DNA of 64,000 nucleotides from Alteribacillus iranensis (GTDB taxonomy: Bacteria > Bacillota > Bacilli > Bacillales > Marinococcaceae). The translations under genes were made by a program, and so were the position numbers. Under the pieces are notes generated by a model. The model made no database searches. It was not told where the DNA came from and was given only the letters and a program-made list of their open reading frames with translations. Positions 8,507 to 17,195 of the stretch are shown here, piece after piece (position 1 is the stretch's first letter; each line of letters begins with the position of its first letter). The stretch lies in NCBI RefSeq assembly GCF_900113025.1, contig NZ_FONT01000002.1, forward strand, positions 62,001-126,000, read 5' to 3'.

Positions 8507-10141
8507 ATGTGTGCTGATACGATTATTCAAAACGGCAACATTTATACAATGAATGATAGCAATCCTCAGGTTCATGAATTAGCTATCAAAGATGGAAAAA
8601 TTGTCTCTGTTGGAGAGAAAGCGAAAGATTGGCAAGGTGAGAATACAAAAGTAATAGATGCCGGAGGACGTACTATTCTTCCAGGTATCATAGAAAGTCA
8701 CGCTCATCCTATCATTTATGCTGCTGATCTTCTGCTTCTAGACTTACGCCCTGAAGCTGCGCCTACGATCGATGATATATTGATAAAAGTAAAAGAGCGA
8801 AGCCAAGAAATTCCAAAGGGCGAATGGATTATCGGTCACGGTTGGGATGAAGGGCGCTTGAAAGACAAACGTTTTCCTACACTGAAAGAATTAACCGAAG
8901 TCGCTCCAGATCATCCCGTCATCCTACAGCGACAATGTAAACATAATGCTGTAGTAAATAAAAAGGCGCTGGAAGCTTCAAACCTTCCGGAAAACCCGAA
9001 AGATCCAGATGGCGGACGTTTTCTTCGTGATAAGGAAACAGGAGAGTTTAATGGTTACGCGCAAGAAAATGCTGCGAAGATGTTTCACATACCAGAGCCT
9101 GCGCCTGAACAATTAAAAGAAGCTTTCAAAGAATCCCAAAAGCAGTTCTTGAAATGGGGAATTACCACAGCCCATGACATGGCCGTAAATGTTGAACAAA
9201 TGAAGGTCTATCAGGAGCTTTATAATGATCAAATTCTGGATATGAAAATTCGTCTCTGGATATGGGGCATTACGCAAACTGGCTTTCAGGGCTATGAAGA
9301 GGAGATGTTCTCGCTTGGTCTCCAAAGCGGGTTCGGAGATGACCGTCTGAATATTCAAGGTATGAAATACATGCTTGACGGCGGTGTCGGAGGAAGGTCT
9401 GCTGCTTTTTCGGATTCATTTGAAGGTGAATCAGATAATCACGGCGTTCTTTATATGAACCAGGAAAAAATTAATCACCATGTACGCCGTTCGATTGAAA
9501 ATGGTTTGCGCGTTTCTATTCATGCAATCGGAGATTTAGCAATCGAACAAGCTGTCACCGCCATTGAAAATGCAGGAGATCAAGATCTGATCCGTTCGAT
9601 GAGAAACCGGATCGAACACTGTTGTCTGCCATCAGATAACCATTTAGAACGGATAGCAGACAATAACATCGTTGCCGGTTCCTCTATTGGATTTATCTAT
9701 TCACTCGGTGAAAGCTATCTTCTCAATTTAGGAAAAGAGCGTACGAGCAAGGCGTTTCCACAAGCTTCCTTTAAGAATTATGGCATTGTTGCTCCTGGGA
9801 ATTCCGACATGCCTATCTGTAACGGAAACCCTTTTCTAGGAATGTATGCTGCCATCACTAGAAAAACCGTTGGTGGTCAAGCTTGTGGAGAGGAGGAAAA
9901 AATCAGCGCAGAGGATGCGTTAAAAGCTTATACAAGGGACGCTGCTTATAGCGGGTTTGATGAAAATCTTATCGGGAGCCTGGAGGTTGGAAAACACGCT
10001 GATCTCATCGTAATTAATGAAGATCCTCTGGAAATTGAGAAAGAAGATATCAAAGACCTCGAAGTAGAATTAACCATGGTGGAAGGGCAAGTCAAATATG
10101 AAAAAATACGAAACAAAGAGCATCATACCATTCTCGGATGA
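8507..10141 (+). CDS. YtcJ-type amidohydrolase (amidohydrolase 3 family)
   Basis: Metal-dependent hydrolase of about 544 residues. The metal-binding HAH (GIIESHAHPI) lies near residue 62; KYMLDGGVGG, SIHAIGDLAIEQA and the late aspartate in APGNSDMP complete the family's metal-site set. Members cleave amide, N-acyl or carbamate bonds of small molecules; the substrate here is not known. ATG at 8507 is preferred to the GTG at 8504 because it gives a 7-base gap from AAGGAAGG. It lies behind a sigma-54-type promoter and is followed 124 bases later by a symporter, which suggests an uptake-and-hydrolysis pair. No signal peptide is seen, so it is cytosolic. Confidence 0.88.
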   Translation: MCADTIIQNGNIYTMNDSNPQVHELAIKDGKIVSVGEKAKDWQGENTKVIDAGGRTILPGIIESHAHPIIYAADLLLLDLRPEAAPTIDDILIKVKERSQEIPKGEWIIGHGWDEGRLKDKRFPTLKELTEVAPDHPVILQRQCKHNAVVNKKALEASNLPENPKDPDGGRFLRDKETGEFNGYAQENAAKMFHIPEPAPEQLKEAFKESQKQFLKWGITTAHDMAVNVEQMKVYQELYNDQILDMKIRLWIWGITQTGFQGYEEEMFSLGLQSGFGDDRLNIQGMKYMLDGGVGGRSAAFSDSFEGESDNHGVLYMNQEKINHHVRRSIENGLRVSIHAIGDLAIEQAVTAIENAGDQDLIRSMRNRIEHCCLPSDNHLERIADNNIVAGSSIGFIYSLGESYLLNLGKERTSKAFPQASFKNYGIVAPGNSDMPICNGNPFLGMYAAITRKTVGGQACGEEEKISAEDALKAYTRDAAYSGFDENLIGSLEVGKHADLIVINEDPLEIEKEDIKDLEVELTMVEGQVKYEKIRNKEHHTILG

Positions 10142-10265
10142 CACCTTATTTAAGAAGTTTCATGGTAATAAAACCTAATTTCCAGTTGACCCAGAATGGT
10201 GAAAGCGATATCATTAATCTCTCAACTAAGATATTACTCATTTAAGAAGGCAGGGTGTTAAAATC

Positions 10266-11729
10266 ATGTTTACAGAAGAACAGAAGTTAATTATCGGTAT
10301 TACTGTAATTGTTTATTTTTTCTTCCTATTTGGAACTGCCGTATTTATTAATCGACGAGTGAAAACGTATGACGATTATAATGTAGCGGGACGGACTGTT
10401 TCTATGTATCCCCTCATTTTAACTTTTATTGGTACAGCTGTCGGTGGCTCCATTCTACTTGGATACATGACAGATGGTTACCGTTTAGGAATGGGACAAC
10501 TATGGTTAGGTTTTTCCTTAGGTATTCCTATGCTTCTCATGGGCTTTTTCCTATTAACCAGGATTAGAAAGCTTGGCGAAAAATATAACATGGTGACAAT
10601 GGGAGACTATACTGCACTTCGTTACGGTGAAGGTGCTCGTATCCCGACTGTTATAGCTGTTTTATGTGCCTATTGTGCAATTACAGGGATGCAGTTCGTC
10701 TCTATTGCGACAATTTTAAATTTAACGAATGGACTTAACATGACGATTGGTATTCTTATTGGCTGGGTTTTACTCACAATGAAAACGTACTTTGGCGGAC
10801 TAAAAGCTGTCATATGGCAAGACGCGGTGCATGGCACCATTCAAACAGTAGGTATCTTCGTATTGTTCGTCGTCGTTATTCTAGCTTCTGGCGGTTGGGA
10901 AGGCATTTCTCAAAACGCACAATCTCTAGGTGAAGCAGAAAGCCTAAGCATATTTAATATTTCTACGACTGAACTTGCGGTGCTCTTCTTAACATTAGGT
11001 GCCTATCAATTTGTACGACAAGACGTATGGCAACGTTTCTGGGCTGCAAAGAGCTTAAAAGTCGCAAAAAATGGATTTTTACTTTCTGCAGTTTTAGCCA
11101 TCATTACTAGTGTCATTACGGTTGCTATTGGTGTCTTCGCTAATTATGGACTAAGAATTGACAATATTGATCCAGCGTTAGTCTATTACTACGTAGTAGG
11201 GGATGTCTTCCCATTCCCATTAGTGATTGTAATGATGATTGCCTTATTGGCAACTGTTATTTCTTGTGCTGACTCCTTCTTCCTGGCTGCATCATCTTCT
11301 ATTGTAAATGACCTTATTAAGCCACGTTTGAAGGACGAAAACAAAACAAAAAATATGTTGTTGTACAGCCGTATGTCGGTTGGGATTGTTTCCCTTATTT
11401 CCGTGCTGTTAGCTCTTTATATTCCACAGCTCGTGCAGCTATGGATTACCGGAACAGCCATGCTCGTATCTGCATTACTTGCACCGATCGTTATTGGATT
11501 GTTCTGGAAGCGCCCAACTCGTAAAGCTGGCTTAGCCTCCATGTGGACTGGCCTGGTAGTAGCAGTTATCTGGCAACTCGCTGGTCACCCATTCGGATGG
11601 CATCCCGTGTTCCTTGGACTGCCAATTTCTATTATTGTTCTTCTAGCTGTAACCTTCATGACGAAGCCAGAAAGCAATATTATAGAAGAAATCCAAGAGG
11701 ATACACCAGCTCAAAGAAAAACTTCTTAA
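10266..11729 (+). CDS. Sodium:solute symporter (SSS family)
   Basis: Membrane transporter of 487 residues with about 13 hydrophobic segments. The early segment YDDYNVAGRTVSMYPLILTF and the glycine-rich IGTAVGGSILLGY match the sodium:solute symporter fold, which couples sodium entry to uptake of small organic solutes. The hydrophilic C-terminal tail is charged. The site AAGGCAGGG precedes the ATG. The gene follows the YtcJ-type amidohydrolase on the same strand with no terminator between and probably brings in that enzyme's substrate. A strong terminator at 11788 closes the unit. The substrate is unknown. Confidence 0.9.
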   Translation: MFTEEQKLIIGITVIVYFFFLFGTAVFINRRVKTYDDYNVAGRTVSMYPLILTFIGTAVGGSILLGYMTDGYRLGMGQLWLGFSLGIPMLLMGFFLLTRIRKLGEKYNMVTMGDYTALRYGEGARIPTVIAVLCAYCAITGMQFVSIATILNLTNGLNMTIGILIGWVLLTMKTYFGGLKAVIWQDAVHGTIQTVGIFVLFVVVILASGGWEGISQNAQSLGEAESLSIFNISTTELAVLFLTLGAYQFVRQDVWQRFWAAKSLKVAKNGFLLSAVLAIITSVITVAIGVFANYGLRIDNIDPALVYYYVVGDVFPFPLVIVMMIALLATVISCADSFFLAASSSIVNDLIKPRLKDENKTKNMLLYSRMSVGIVSLISVLLALYIPQLVQLWITGTAMLVSALLAPIVIGLFWKRPTRKAGLASMWTGLVVAVIWQLAGHPFGWHPVFLGLPISIIVLLAVTFMTKPESNIIEEIQEDTPAQRKTS

Positions 11730-11787
11730 GAACAAGATCGATGTAAATAGAATGCACAGGACACCTCATATCCTTTTTCTCATACAA

Positions 11788-11826
11788 AGGCGCCGGTTCT
11801 CTTTAAGAAGAGGCCGGCGCTTTTTC
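11788..11826 (+). terminator. Intrinsic terminator after the symporter gene
   Basis: GC-rich stem AGGCGCCGG/CCGGCGCTT, extended by TTCTC and GAAGAG, then TTTTTC. Confidence 0.85.
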
Positions 11827-11829
11827 ATT

Positions 11830-12355
11830 GTGTTTATAAGACTCTCAATAATGATCCAAAACAAGGATGTGTCAGAGGCTACCAGAAAACAGTGCTTTCT
11901 TAAACAACGTTTGATTAATATTAAAGCGCTGAGTCGGAAAGGTTCTTGGTTAAGGAACAGGAGGTTTGCGGATGCGATGGAGCGCTGAGCCTGGAAGTAG
12001 CAATAGCGTGACCGGATCAGACGTCTCGGAATCATTTGGGTATGGTCTCGGCTTTGCGTGACTTCCTGAAGATTATGGATATCCACTGGGAAACGTTCCT
12101 TCCTTTGCGTGACGCGAGCAACTCATGTCCTCTCTGACTGGGTACCTTTCGGCGCGTTCCGTGACCTCCTCCTGGTTCGCCACTAGTTTTGGGGCAACTT
12201 CCGAATGCTTACGTAACCCCACCCCTTTGTTAGGCTGTTTTGTAAAGATTGTTGTTTTAGAGACGAGTACAGATGAGCAGCAGCCGTCTCCTAAGAAATG
12301 CGGCCGCTGCTTACGAATTGTATGCGTTCCAAGCAACTAAGCTTGCGAATACAGC
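11830..12355. other. Gene-free interval of possible repeat origin
   Basis: About 530 bases with no convincing gene. Short frames exist on both strands, but they overlap, lack good ribosome sites and have compositions unlike the neighbouring genes. The minus-sense 12073-12336 frame contains a segment reading REDMSCSRHAKEGTFPSGYP, which resembles, from memory, spurious products of a dispersed repeat in Bacillaceae; this could not be checked. Near 12280-12315 the minus strand has GCAGCGGCC and GGCTGCTGC as a possible stem. Confidence 0.35.
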
Positions 12356-12362
12356 TTTGTTA

Positions 12363-12563
12363 TCATAATTTTAAATCAATACGGCTGCCTAGATGCGGTT
12401 GAGCTGCCTGCTGTACTTTCTGCACATCGGCAGAAGACATTAATTTTTCAAGAGCTTTTCCTTGTCCTTCAGCTTGATCCATCGATTTCTTCATTAAAGC
12501 GACGGACGTATCTTGTTGTACTTTTCCTTGACTCATAGCCATTGATAATAGAGCGATATCCAT
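12363..12563 (-). CDS. yjfB: YjfB-family small motility-associated protein
   Basis: Protein of 66 residues matching the YjfB family (annotated as putative motility protein): the N-terminal MDIALLSMAMSQGKVQQ and the alanine/glutamine-rich middle ending in an HLGSRIDLKL-type tail are diagnostic. The ribosome site AAAGGGGGAA lies 5 bases before the ATG. A sigma-D-like promoter lies at 12592-12618, in line with coexpression with flagellar and chemotaxis genes. No neighbour is flagellar; it is transcribed alone. Molecular function is unknown. Confidence 0.85.
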   Translation of the reverse strand: MDIALLSMAMSQGKVQQDTSVALMKKSMDQAEGQGKALEKLMSSADVQKVQQAAQPHLGSRIDLKL

Positions 12564-12591
12564 CTAATTCCCCCTTTCCCACTTACACTTG

Positions 12592-12618
12592 GTATCGTCG
12601 TCATGCTAAAAATTTTTA
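12592..12618 (-). promoter_or_regulatory. Sigma-D-like promoter of yjfB
   Basis: On the minus strand TAAA (12618-12615) is followed after 16 bases by ACGATAC (12598-12592), close to the sigma-D consensus TAAA-N15/16-CCGATAT. It lies about 30 bases upstream of the yjfB start. Confidence 0.5.
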
Positions 12619-12732
12619 CCTTCCTACTTCCTCTTTTATATCTGTATTTGTGTAGAAAGATAACATTTTTTGAGTGACACGCTCATATAATTCGTGTGGT
12701 ACTACACCTCTAAAGAGAGGAGGACGACCGTC

Positions 12733-13119
12733 TTGGGAATTCGTTTAATGAAGATAGCGGTTATATATTTCATCATAGGCGTGTTACTTGGGTTGTTCTT
12801 ATCTGTCACTCACTTGATGAATCTAACCTCTGTTCATATTCACTTAAACTTGCTTGGATGGACGTCACTGGCCATCGCTGGTCTCTTGTATCATTTATTT
12901 CCTATGCTTGAAAGAACTCCTGCCGCACGTTGGCATTTTTGGCTTCATAACATAGGGCTTCCCGTAATGATGTTTGCAATTGTATTGGGGGCTGCAACTG
13001 AGATACCAACTTTCTACCTCCTCGCTACTATTGGTGGGGTTATCACGATTCTCGGTATATTGTGTTTTATTATTAATGTACTTCGGAACATCGATCACAC
13101 CGCCAATTCCCAGCTATAA
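12733..13119 (+). CDS. Small four-helix membrane protein resembling haem-copper oxidase subunit I
   Basis: Protein of about 128 residues with four hydrophobic helices. The second helix reads VHIHLNLLGWTSLAIAGLLY, which resembles the histidine-bearing helix of haem-copper oxidase/NorB subunits, but the protein is far too short to be an oxidase. Similar short proteins in Bacillus are often labelled cytochrome-c oxidase without evidence. The TTG at 12733 is chosen because GAGAGGAGGAC stands just upstream; an ATG at 12748 is possible. No partner subunits are nearby. Function is unknown; a haem- or quinone-related role is only suggested by the histidines. Confidence 0.7.
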   Translation: MGIRLMKIAVIYFIIGVLLGLFLSVTHLMNLTSVHIHLNLLGWTSLAIAGLLYHLFPMLERTPAARWHFWLHNIGLPVMMFAIVLGAATEIPTFYLLATIGGVITILGILCFIINVLRNIDHTANSQL

Positions 13120-13232
13120 ACACAAAAAGCTAGTATTCCTTCTCCCATCTTTCTTCTCCATACCGTAAAAACACAAAATTCTCGGCTTCATTTCTACTCA
13201 TTAAAATTTTAGACATTTCTAACAATAATCCC

Positions 13233-13261
13233 TTGACCTGCCTTTCTTTATCGATTACAAT
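13233..13261 (+). promoter_or_regulatory. Sigma-A promoter of the Fur-boxed gene
   Basis: TTGACC and TACAAT separated by exactly 17 bases, with the Fur box starting 4 bases downstream of the -10 element. Confidence 0.75.
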
Positions 13262-13264
13262 TAT

Positions 13265-13283
13265 GATAATGAGAATCGTTATC
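13265..13283 (+). promoter_or_regulatory. Fur box
   Basis: GATAATGAGAATCGTTATC agrees with the 19-base Fur consensus GATAATGATAATCATTATC at 17 positions. It covers the expected transcription start of the downstream gene. Confidence 0.85.
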
Positions 13284-13346
13284 ACGTCATGGGTATAAAA
13301 TAACTTAAATAGTAAATACTTAAGGATAAAAAGGAGAGTCATCGTC

Positions 13347-13811
13347 ATGAACAGACAGGTTACAGGCTTTGACGATATGAATTCTATTCTTCGCAATGAG
13401 AGAAAAGTAGGCGGTGTCATTGAAAGTGATTATCTTCGTCTCACTTCTGGAGAAGAATACGAGAATGTGGTCGTGACAAAAGTAGAGTTAATTGGTTCGG
13501 CAGTGTGTTCGATGACGTGTGTAACAGAGGATGGGCAGACTCTTATGGTGAATGTAAAAGAAGTCAGCCTTATTCATCAGCCCCAACATAAAAAGATATG
13601 CGAACTCAACAATGAAGCATTTAAGCATAGAAAAATGCAGCAGAAATTAAAATATTTAAAACGCCTGTTTGAATTAAATGAAGATAGCTTAAATCCTCTC
13701 TTCTTAGAAGAAGCGATGTTGCTTATTGAAGACATTGGCTTAAAGAATGTGCACCAAGAAGTCGATGTCAGCTCCGTGATCCCTGAAGACAAAATATATA
13801 CGATAGCCTAG
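13347..13811 (+). CDS. Fur-controlled protein of unknown function
   Basis: Protein of 154 residues that I do not recognise. It has no signal peptide or membrane segment. Residues about 20-90 are rich in beta-prone segments (YENVVVTKVELIGSAVCSMT, then GQTLMVNVKEVSLI), followed by a lysine-rich helical stretch around residues 92-120 and a helical C-terminal part. It contains three cysteines but no CxxC. The ribosome site AAAAAGGAGA precedes the ATG. A sigma-A promoter and a Fur box overlap upstream, so it should be made when iron is scarce. It is convergent with the encapsulin/IMEF iron-storage genes; a shared terminator separates them. A part in iron handling is inferred only from this context. 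Confidence 0.8.
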   Translation: MNRQVTGFDDMNSILRNERKVGGVIESDYLRLTSGEEYENVVVTKVELIGSAVCSMTCVTEDGQTLMVNVKEVSLIHQPQHKKICELNNEAFKHRKMQQKLKYLKRLFELNEDSLNPLFLEEAMLLIEDIGLKNVHQEVDVSSVIPEDKIYTIA

Positions 13812-13817
13812 ATAAAA

Positions 13818-13858
13818 GGAAACCAACCGTGTTACTCCCACGATTGGTTTCCTTTTAA
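13818..13858. terminator. Bidirectional terminator between the Fur-boxed gene and encapsulin
   Basis: Stem GGAAACCAACCGTG/CACGATTGGTTTCC, flanked by AAAA on one side and TTTT on the other, so it can stop transcription from both sides. Confidence 0.85.
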
Positions 13859-13875
13859 CATGTCTTCATCCGCAT

Positions 13876-14730
13876 CTACTCTTCAGGTTCTTCTATCGTA
13901 CATATCGCTGTTGGACGTTTAATGCGGAGAACGATGGCTTCGTAAACTCTAAATAAATAATTCATGTTTTCTTCATCTAAAAAGGATGTATCAAAATCAC
14001 TGGCAATAGCAAGGTCTACATTTTGCTGTCCTGCATCCACAACGACTCCTCGGCTTCCTCGGATCATCGGCGACTGGAAGACTCCCGCCGTCATCAATTC
14101 ACGGATGTGCTCAATTTCCAATACGTTTGTATCCTGATGAACGCGATGAATCAATGCATACAATTCGGGTGATAGTACGAGCGCGAACGGACCGGTGTGC
14201 CCCATTTGCAGCAGTTTATTTCTAGCTTCAACTACATCTCCAAAAGCATTCCCGGATTTCATCCAATCACTACGAATATGAGTAAGTCTTCCTTTCACAT
14301 TCATAAGACCTTTTAGCTTAAACTCCTTCGATCCATTAAAAATGAGATCGTCCTCTAACAAAGAACACTGTTGCGCTGCGTTGGCAGAAGCTGAGAAGTC
14401 TATGGGACTATCCAATGTTTTTGCTTGTTCAATATCACGCCAAAACAAAATAAAATCCTTATACAATAAAGGTACTGTTAAGTTGACACGACGAGTTGGC
14501 GTGGAAAGTTCGGAATCCGAGCCATGAAAGCTCATACCTCCTCTTCCTGGTGCTTCGTAAATGTCAGTTGGGACGGATTGGACTCCTTCTCCCAGTGGTC
14601 CGTATATATCAATAAATCTTCTTCCAACCAGCTGTTTTTTCGCATGTTCAAACACCGTTTGGTCAAGTGCATTCCATTGCTCATTATTTAACGGCGAATC
14701 GGCAAATATTGTTGTTTTATCCATAAACAA
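13876..14730 (-). CDS. Family 1 encapsulin shell protein
   Basis: Shell-forming protein of 284 residues with the HK97-like fold; copies assemble into a protein nanocompartment. Seen: the N-terminal cargo-docking helix (LNNEQWNALDQTVFEHAKKQ), the segment LVGRRFIDIYGPLGEG, and the C-terminal IASDFDTSFLD and RIKRPTAICTI stretches typical of family 1 encapsulins. The gene directly follows that of the IMEF cargo (43-base gap), so shell and cargo are made together. Length is normal for the larger Firmicute shells. Terminates at the bidirectional hairpin at 13818. Identity is firm. Confidence 0.95.
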   Translation of the reverse strand: MFMDKTTIFADSPLNNEQWNALDQTVFEHAKKQLVGRRFIDIYGPLGEGVQSVPTDIYEAPGRGGMSFHGSDSELSTPTRRVNLTVPLLYKDFILFWRDIEQAKTLDSPIDFSASANAAQQCSLLEDDLIFNGSKEFKLKGLMNVKGRLTHIRSDWMKSGNAFGDVVEARNKLLQMGHTGPFALVLSPELYALIHRVHQDTNVLEIEHIRELMTAGVFQSPMIRGSRGVVVDAGQQNVDLAIASDFDTSFLDEENMNYLFRVYEAIVLRIKRPTAICTIEEPEE

Positions 14731-14773
14731 ACCCCCAGTTTAACTTTTACCATTACTTCTGGTAATCCTATCG

Positions 14774-15382
14774 CTATCTATTTTTTAAACTTCCGACTGT
14801 CAGCTTCTTCTTATGCTTTTCAGTTTTTTCGCTCTCCGTTTCAACTTGAGTTTCCACTTGTTCTGCGGGTTCCCCCGTATACGCTTCTACTTTCAAGCTT
14901 TCATCCAATTCTTCTTTCTCATCAGTGGGTGTTGCCGCTTTATAGTCGAGCCCTACGTTAAACTCTTCATTCATTTGCTCCAGCAGCTGTTTGGAGGTCT
15001 CATAATCTTCGGCTGTCATGTTTCGCAAGGACTTAATTTTTTCTTCAAATTCGGTACCTTCAAAGGTGTACAAGGAGAGATCTAAATGCTCTAGGAAGTT
15101 ATGTAAACCGAATTTTTCTAAACTGATGTCTTGCAACAACCGAACGAATTCACTGTTGTTCCCAGAAGGTGTATCCTTTTTATTTTGAAATGCTTCAAGC
15201 GCTGGAAGCAGTTGGTCCAACCGATCCAGACGGTGGTCTTCCTCCTCATAAATGTGATGCCAGTACAACCTTTCATGCTCATCTTTTGCATGTTCTATCA
15301 CTGGTGTAATAATATCTTTAAATTCACTTAGGGCATCACGTGTTGCTTTAAAAATACGTTCTGCCTCGGAAAACATATCCAT
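14774..15382 (-). CDS. IMEF iron-mineralising encapsulin cargo protein
   Basis: Helical ferritin-like cargo of 202 residues. The N-terminal helices (about 1-130) carry the HAKDEHERLYWHHIYEEEDH segment rich in histidine and glutamate, fitting a di-iron ferroxidase site. A disordered, Glu/Thr-rich linker (about 140-190) follows, ending in a basic stretch and the targeting peptide LTVGSLKNR, which matches the TVGSL motif that anchors IMEF cargo inside the shell. It lies immediately upstream of the encapsulin gene. Known IMEF systems store large iron cores. The ribosome site GGAGGTGG precedes the ATG. No ferredoxin gene, often found at such loci, is adjacent. Confidence 0.93.
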   Translation of the reverse strand: MDMFSEAERIFKATRDALSEFKDIITPVIEHAKDEHERLYWHHIYEEEDHRLDRLDQLLPALEAFQNKKDTPSGNNSEFVRLLQDISLEKFGLHNFLEHLDLSLYTFEGTEFEEKIKSLRNMTAEDYETSKQLLEQMNEEFNVGLDYKAATPTDEKEELDESLKVEAYTGEPAEQVETQVETESEKTEKHKKKLTVGSLKNR

Positions 15383-15617
15383 ACATCCACCTCCACTTCT
15401 CTATCATAATCTTTTTATTCCTAATTACTAGTGTATGCTCACCAAATGGCACAAATCAGAGATTTCTGAAAAACAAATAGCGACTATAATATAATTTCTC
15501 TGTCTTCATTCTTTTTCCTCCCTTTTCTCCTCTCTAAACCACCTTTCTCTTACACGGAAAGTCCTTCTCTCCCATACATGTCGTCTTCTTGATACGAGGA
15601 ACCGTTTTTACAAAATA

Positions 15618-15650
15618 ACCGCAGACAGCATATTCTCTGCCTGCGGTCAT
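15618..15650 (-). terminator. Intrinsic terminator of the VWA lipoprotein gene
   Basis: Stem ACCGCAG/CTGCGGT, extended by CAG and CTG, just beyond the stop codon; on the minus strand it is followed by TATTTTGT. Confidence 0.65.
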
Positions 15651-15654
15651 TCAT

Positions 15655-17037
15655 TTAATTTCGATATTTTTCTTTCATTTCATCGCCTTTTTCTTGAATA
15701 GTGTCTTTCATACGATCGCCTTCTTCTTTAATTTTATCTTGAAGGGCGTCCATGTCATCTCTAAATTCTTCCAACACGTCCTGCCGTTGAATCACCATGC
15801 TGCGAACTTCCTGGCTGACTTCATTATCTATCTTCTCATTATTTTTCAAGTATTGCACCGCTTCTTTTAAACGAGACTCTTCTTTGAATGTCAGGTTTGC
15901 AAAGTTAGACTCTTTACTGTATAGCTCGTTTAATTTGCTAGATTGTTCACTGGATACTTCGTTATAATTGGATGCCGTCCATGAGCTCCACTCATTATAC
16001 AGTCGCACTCGTTCTTTTTCCCATAAGCGGTTGAAATCGCTTGCTGAATGGACAGTTTCAAAGGAGCCGCCTCCTACATCAGCAATTTCTCTTAATTCTT
16101 TTTGGTCAGAGCTTGAGACGTCAAAGCCTATGATATTCACTGCGGCTTCAATATCTGATTCTTGTAGATCTTTCGCTGCTGCTACGGGGTTGCCTCCACA
16201 AGCTTCTACCCCGTCACTGACAACGTAAACAATATTCTGTTGAGCATCCCCTGCGTTTGCAAAATCACCTTTTGCTTCTTCTATCGCTTTGGCTAGAGGA
16301 GTATATCCTGTCGGTTCAAATTGTTTTAGAGATTCGTTAAAAGTGTTGCTGTCGTAGGTTTCCAATCCATAAACTAACTCTGTGCTGTCGCACGATATTT
16401 CCTTGTCTTCTTTCTCACTGCTGCCCTCGTGCCCAAAAACGCGAAGACCTACATGGACTCCTTCAGGCATGGATGCCACAAAATCATTTATCGCATCTTT
16501 CGCGAGCCCCATTTTCGTTCGGTCATCTATCACTGCGGACATACTTCCGCTCGCGTCTAACAAAATGACAATATTCGCTGGCGGTAGACCACCTTCTGTC
16601 CCATCGAGGTCTAATCCTTCCGGTGTACCTGAAATAGCAGACTCTATCTCTGCATTAAACTCTTTGGTTGATTGATACATGTCTTTATATGTTTCCGACT
16701 CATTCAGAAGAGGCAGGATTTTAGCATACACTTCAAAGCTATCGTCCCCGGCGAAATCCATTTCGTCCAACGCCCGGTGTACAACGGCTTTATTATACTT
16801 CGTGCCTGCGTATTGTCCAGGCTCCTCTTCGATAATTTGCTCGATACTGGTAGCCACTTCAAAATCATCTGTTGACTCATCATTGGTTACTTCTTCTACC
16901 GTTTCCTCGTTTTTCTCTTCTGTTTCTTCCGTATTTTCCGGTTCAGCATCAGCGGAGGACTCTTCGTCTCCCCCACATCCCATTAAAGTAAAAGCAATGA
17001 GTGAAGACAGCCCTATTGCCGCAAGCTTCTTTTTCAT
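15655..17037 (-). CDS. VWA-domain lipoprotein
   Basis: Secreted, membrane-anchored lipoprotein of about 460 residues. The ATG at 17037 is preferred to one further upstream because AGGGGGA precedes it and a lipoprotein signal follows at once (MKKK, hydrophobic stretch, LMGC). An acidic linker (about 25-60) leads to a VWA domain (about 155-340) with an intact MIDAS: DASGS, the threonine in GYTPL, and the aspartate in VVSDG. The C-terminal 130 residues are a charged coiled coil. VWA domains bind protein partners through a metal ion; the partner here is unknown. It is transcribed alone. Confidence 0.85.
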   Translation of the reverse strand: MKKKLAAIGLSSLIAFTLMGCGGDEESSADAEPENTEETEEKNEETVEEVTNDESTDDFEVATSIEQIIEEEPGQYAGTKYNKAVVHRALDEMDFAGDDSFEVYAKILPLLNESETYKDMYQSTKEFNAEIESAISGTPEGLDLDGTEGGLPPANIVILLDASGSMSAVIDDRTKMGLAKDAINDFVASMPEGVHVGLRVFGHEGSSEKEDKEISCDSTELVYGLETYDSNTFNESLKQFEPTGYTPLAKAIEEAKGDFANAGDAQQNIVYVVSDGVEACGGNPVAAAKDLQESDIEAAVNIIGFDVSSSDQKELREIADVGGGSFETVHSASDFNRLWEKERVRLYNEWSSWTASNYNEVSSEQSSKLNELYSKESNFANLTFKEESRLKEAVQYLKNNEKIDNEVSQEVRSMVIQRQDVLEEFRDDMDALQDKIKEEGDRMKDTIQEKGDEMKEKYRN

Positions 17038-17195
17038 AAAACAATCCCCCTGTTGTTCCACTTCTATGAACATAACATAACAAGCGGGGCATGCCTATTC
17101 TGCTAGAGTCCTGCTTCTTCCCTCGTAAATAAGATGCAGGAGAAAGGTAGCCATACTTCTTTACTGAATACAAATTCCTTATTCACACTGAAAGT

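Noticed and set aside
12073-12336. Minus-strand open frame of 87 residues and its plus-strand counterpart
   Set aside because: Both cover the same bases in opposite senses, lack good ribosome sites and look like products of a repeat rather than genes.
12733-13119. Cytochrome c oxidase subunit I
   Set aside because: The protein has only four helices and about 128 residues, so it cannot be a complete oxidase subunit.
13130-13420. Minus-strand open frame of 96 residues over the Fur box region
   Set aside because: It overlaps the promoter, Fur box and start of the plus-strand gene, has no family features and lacks a convincing ribosome site.
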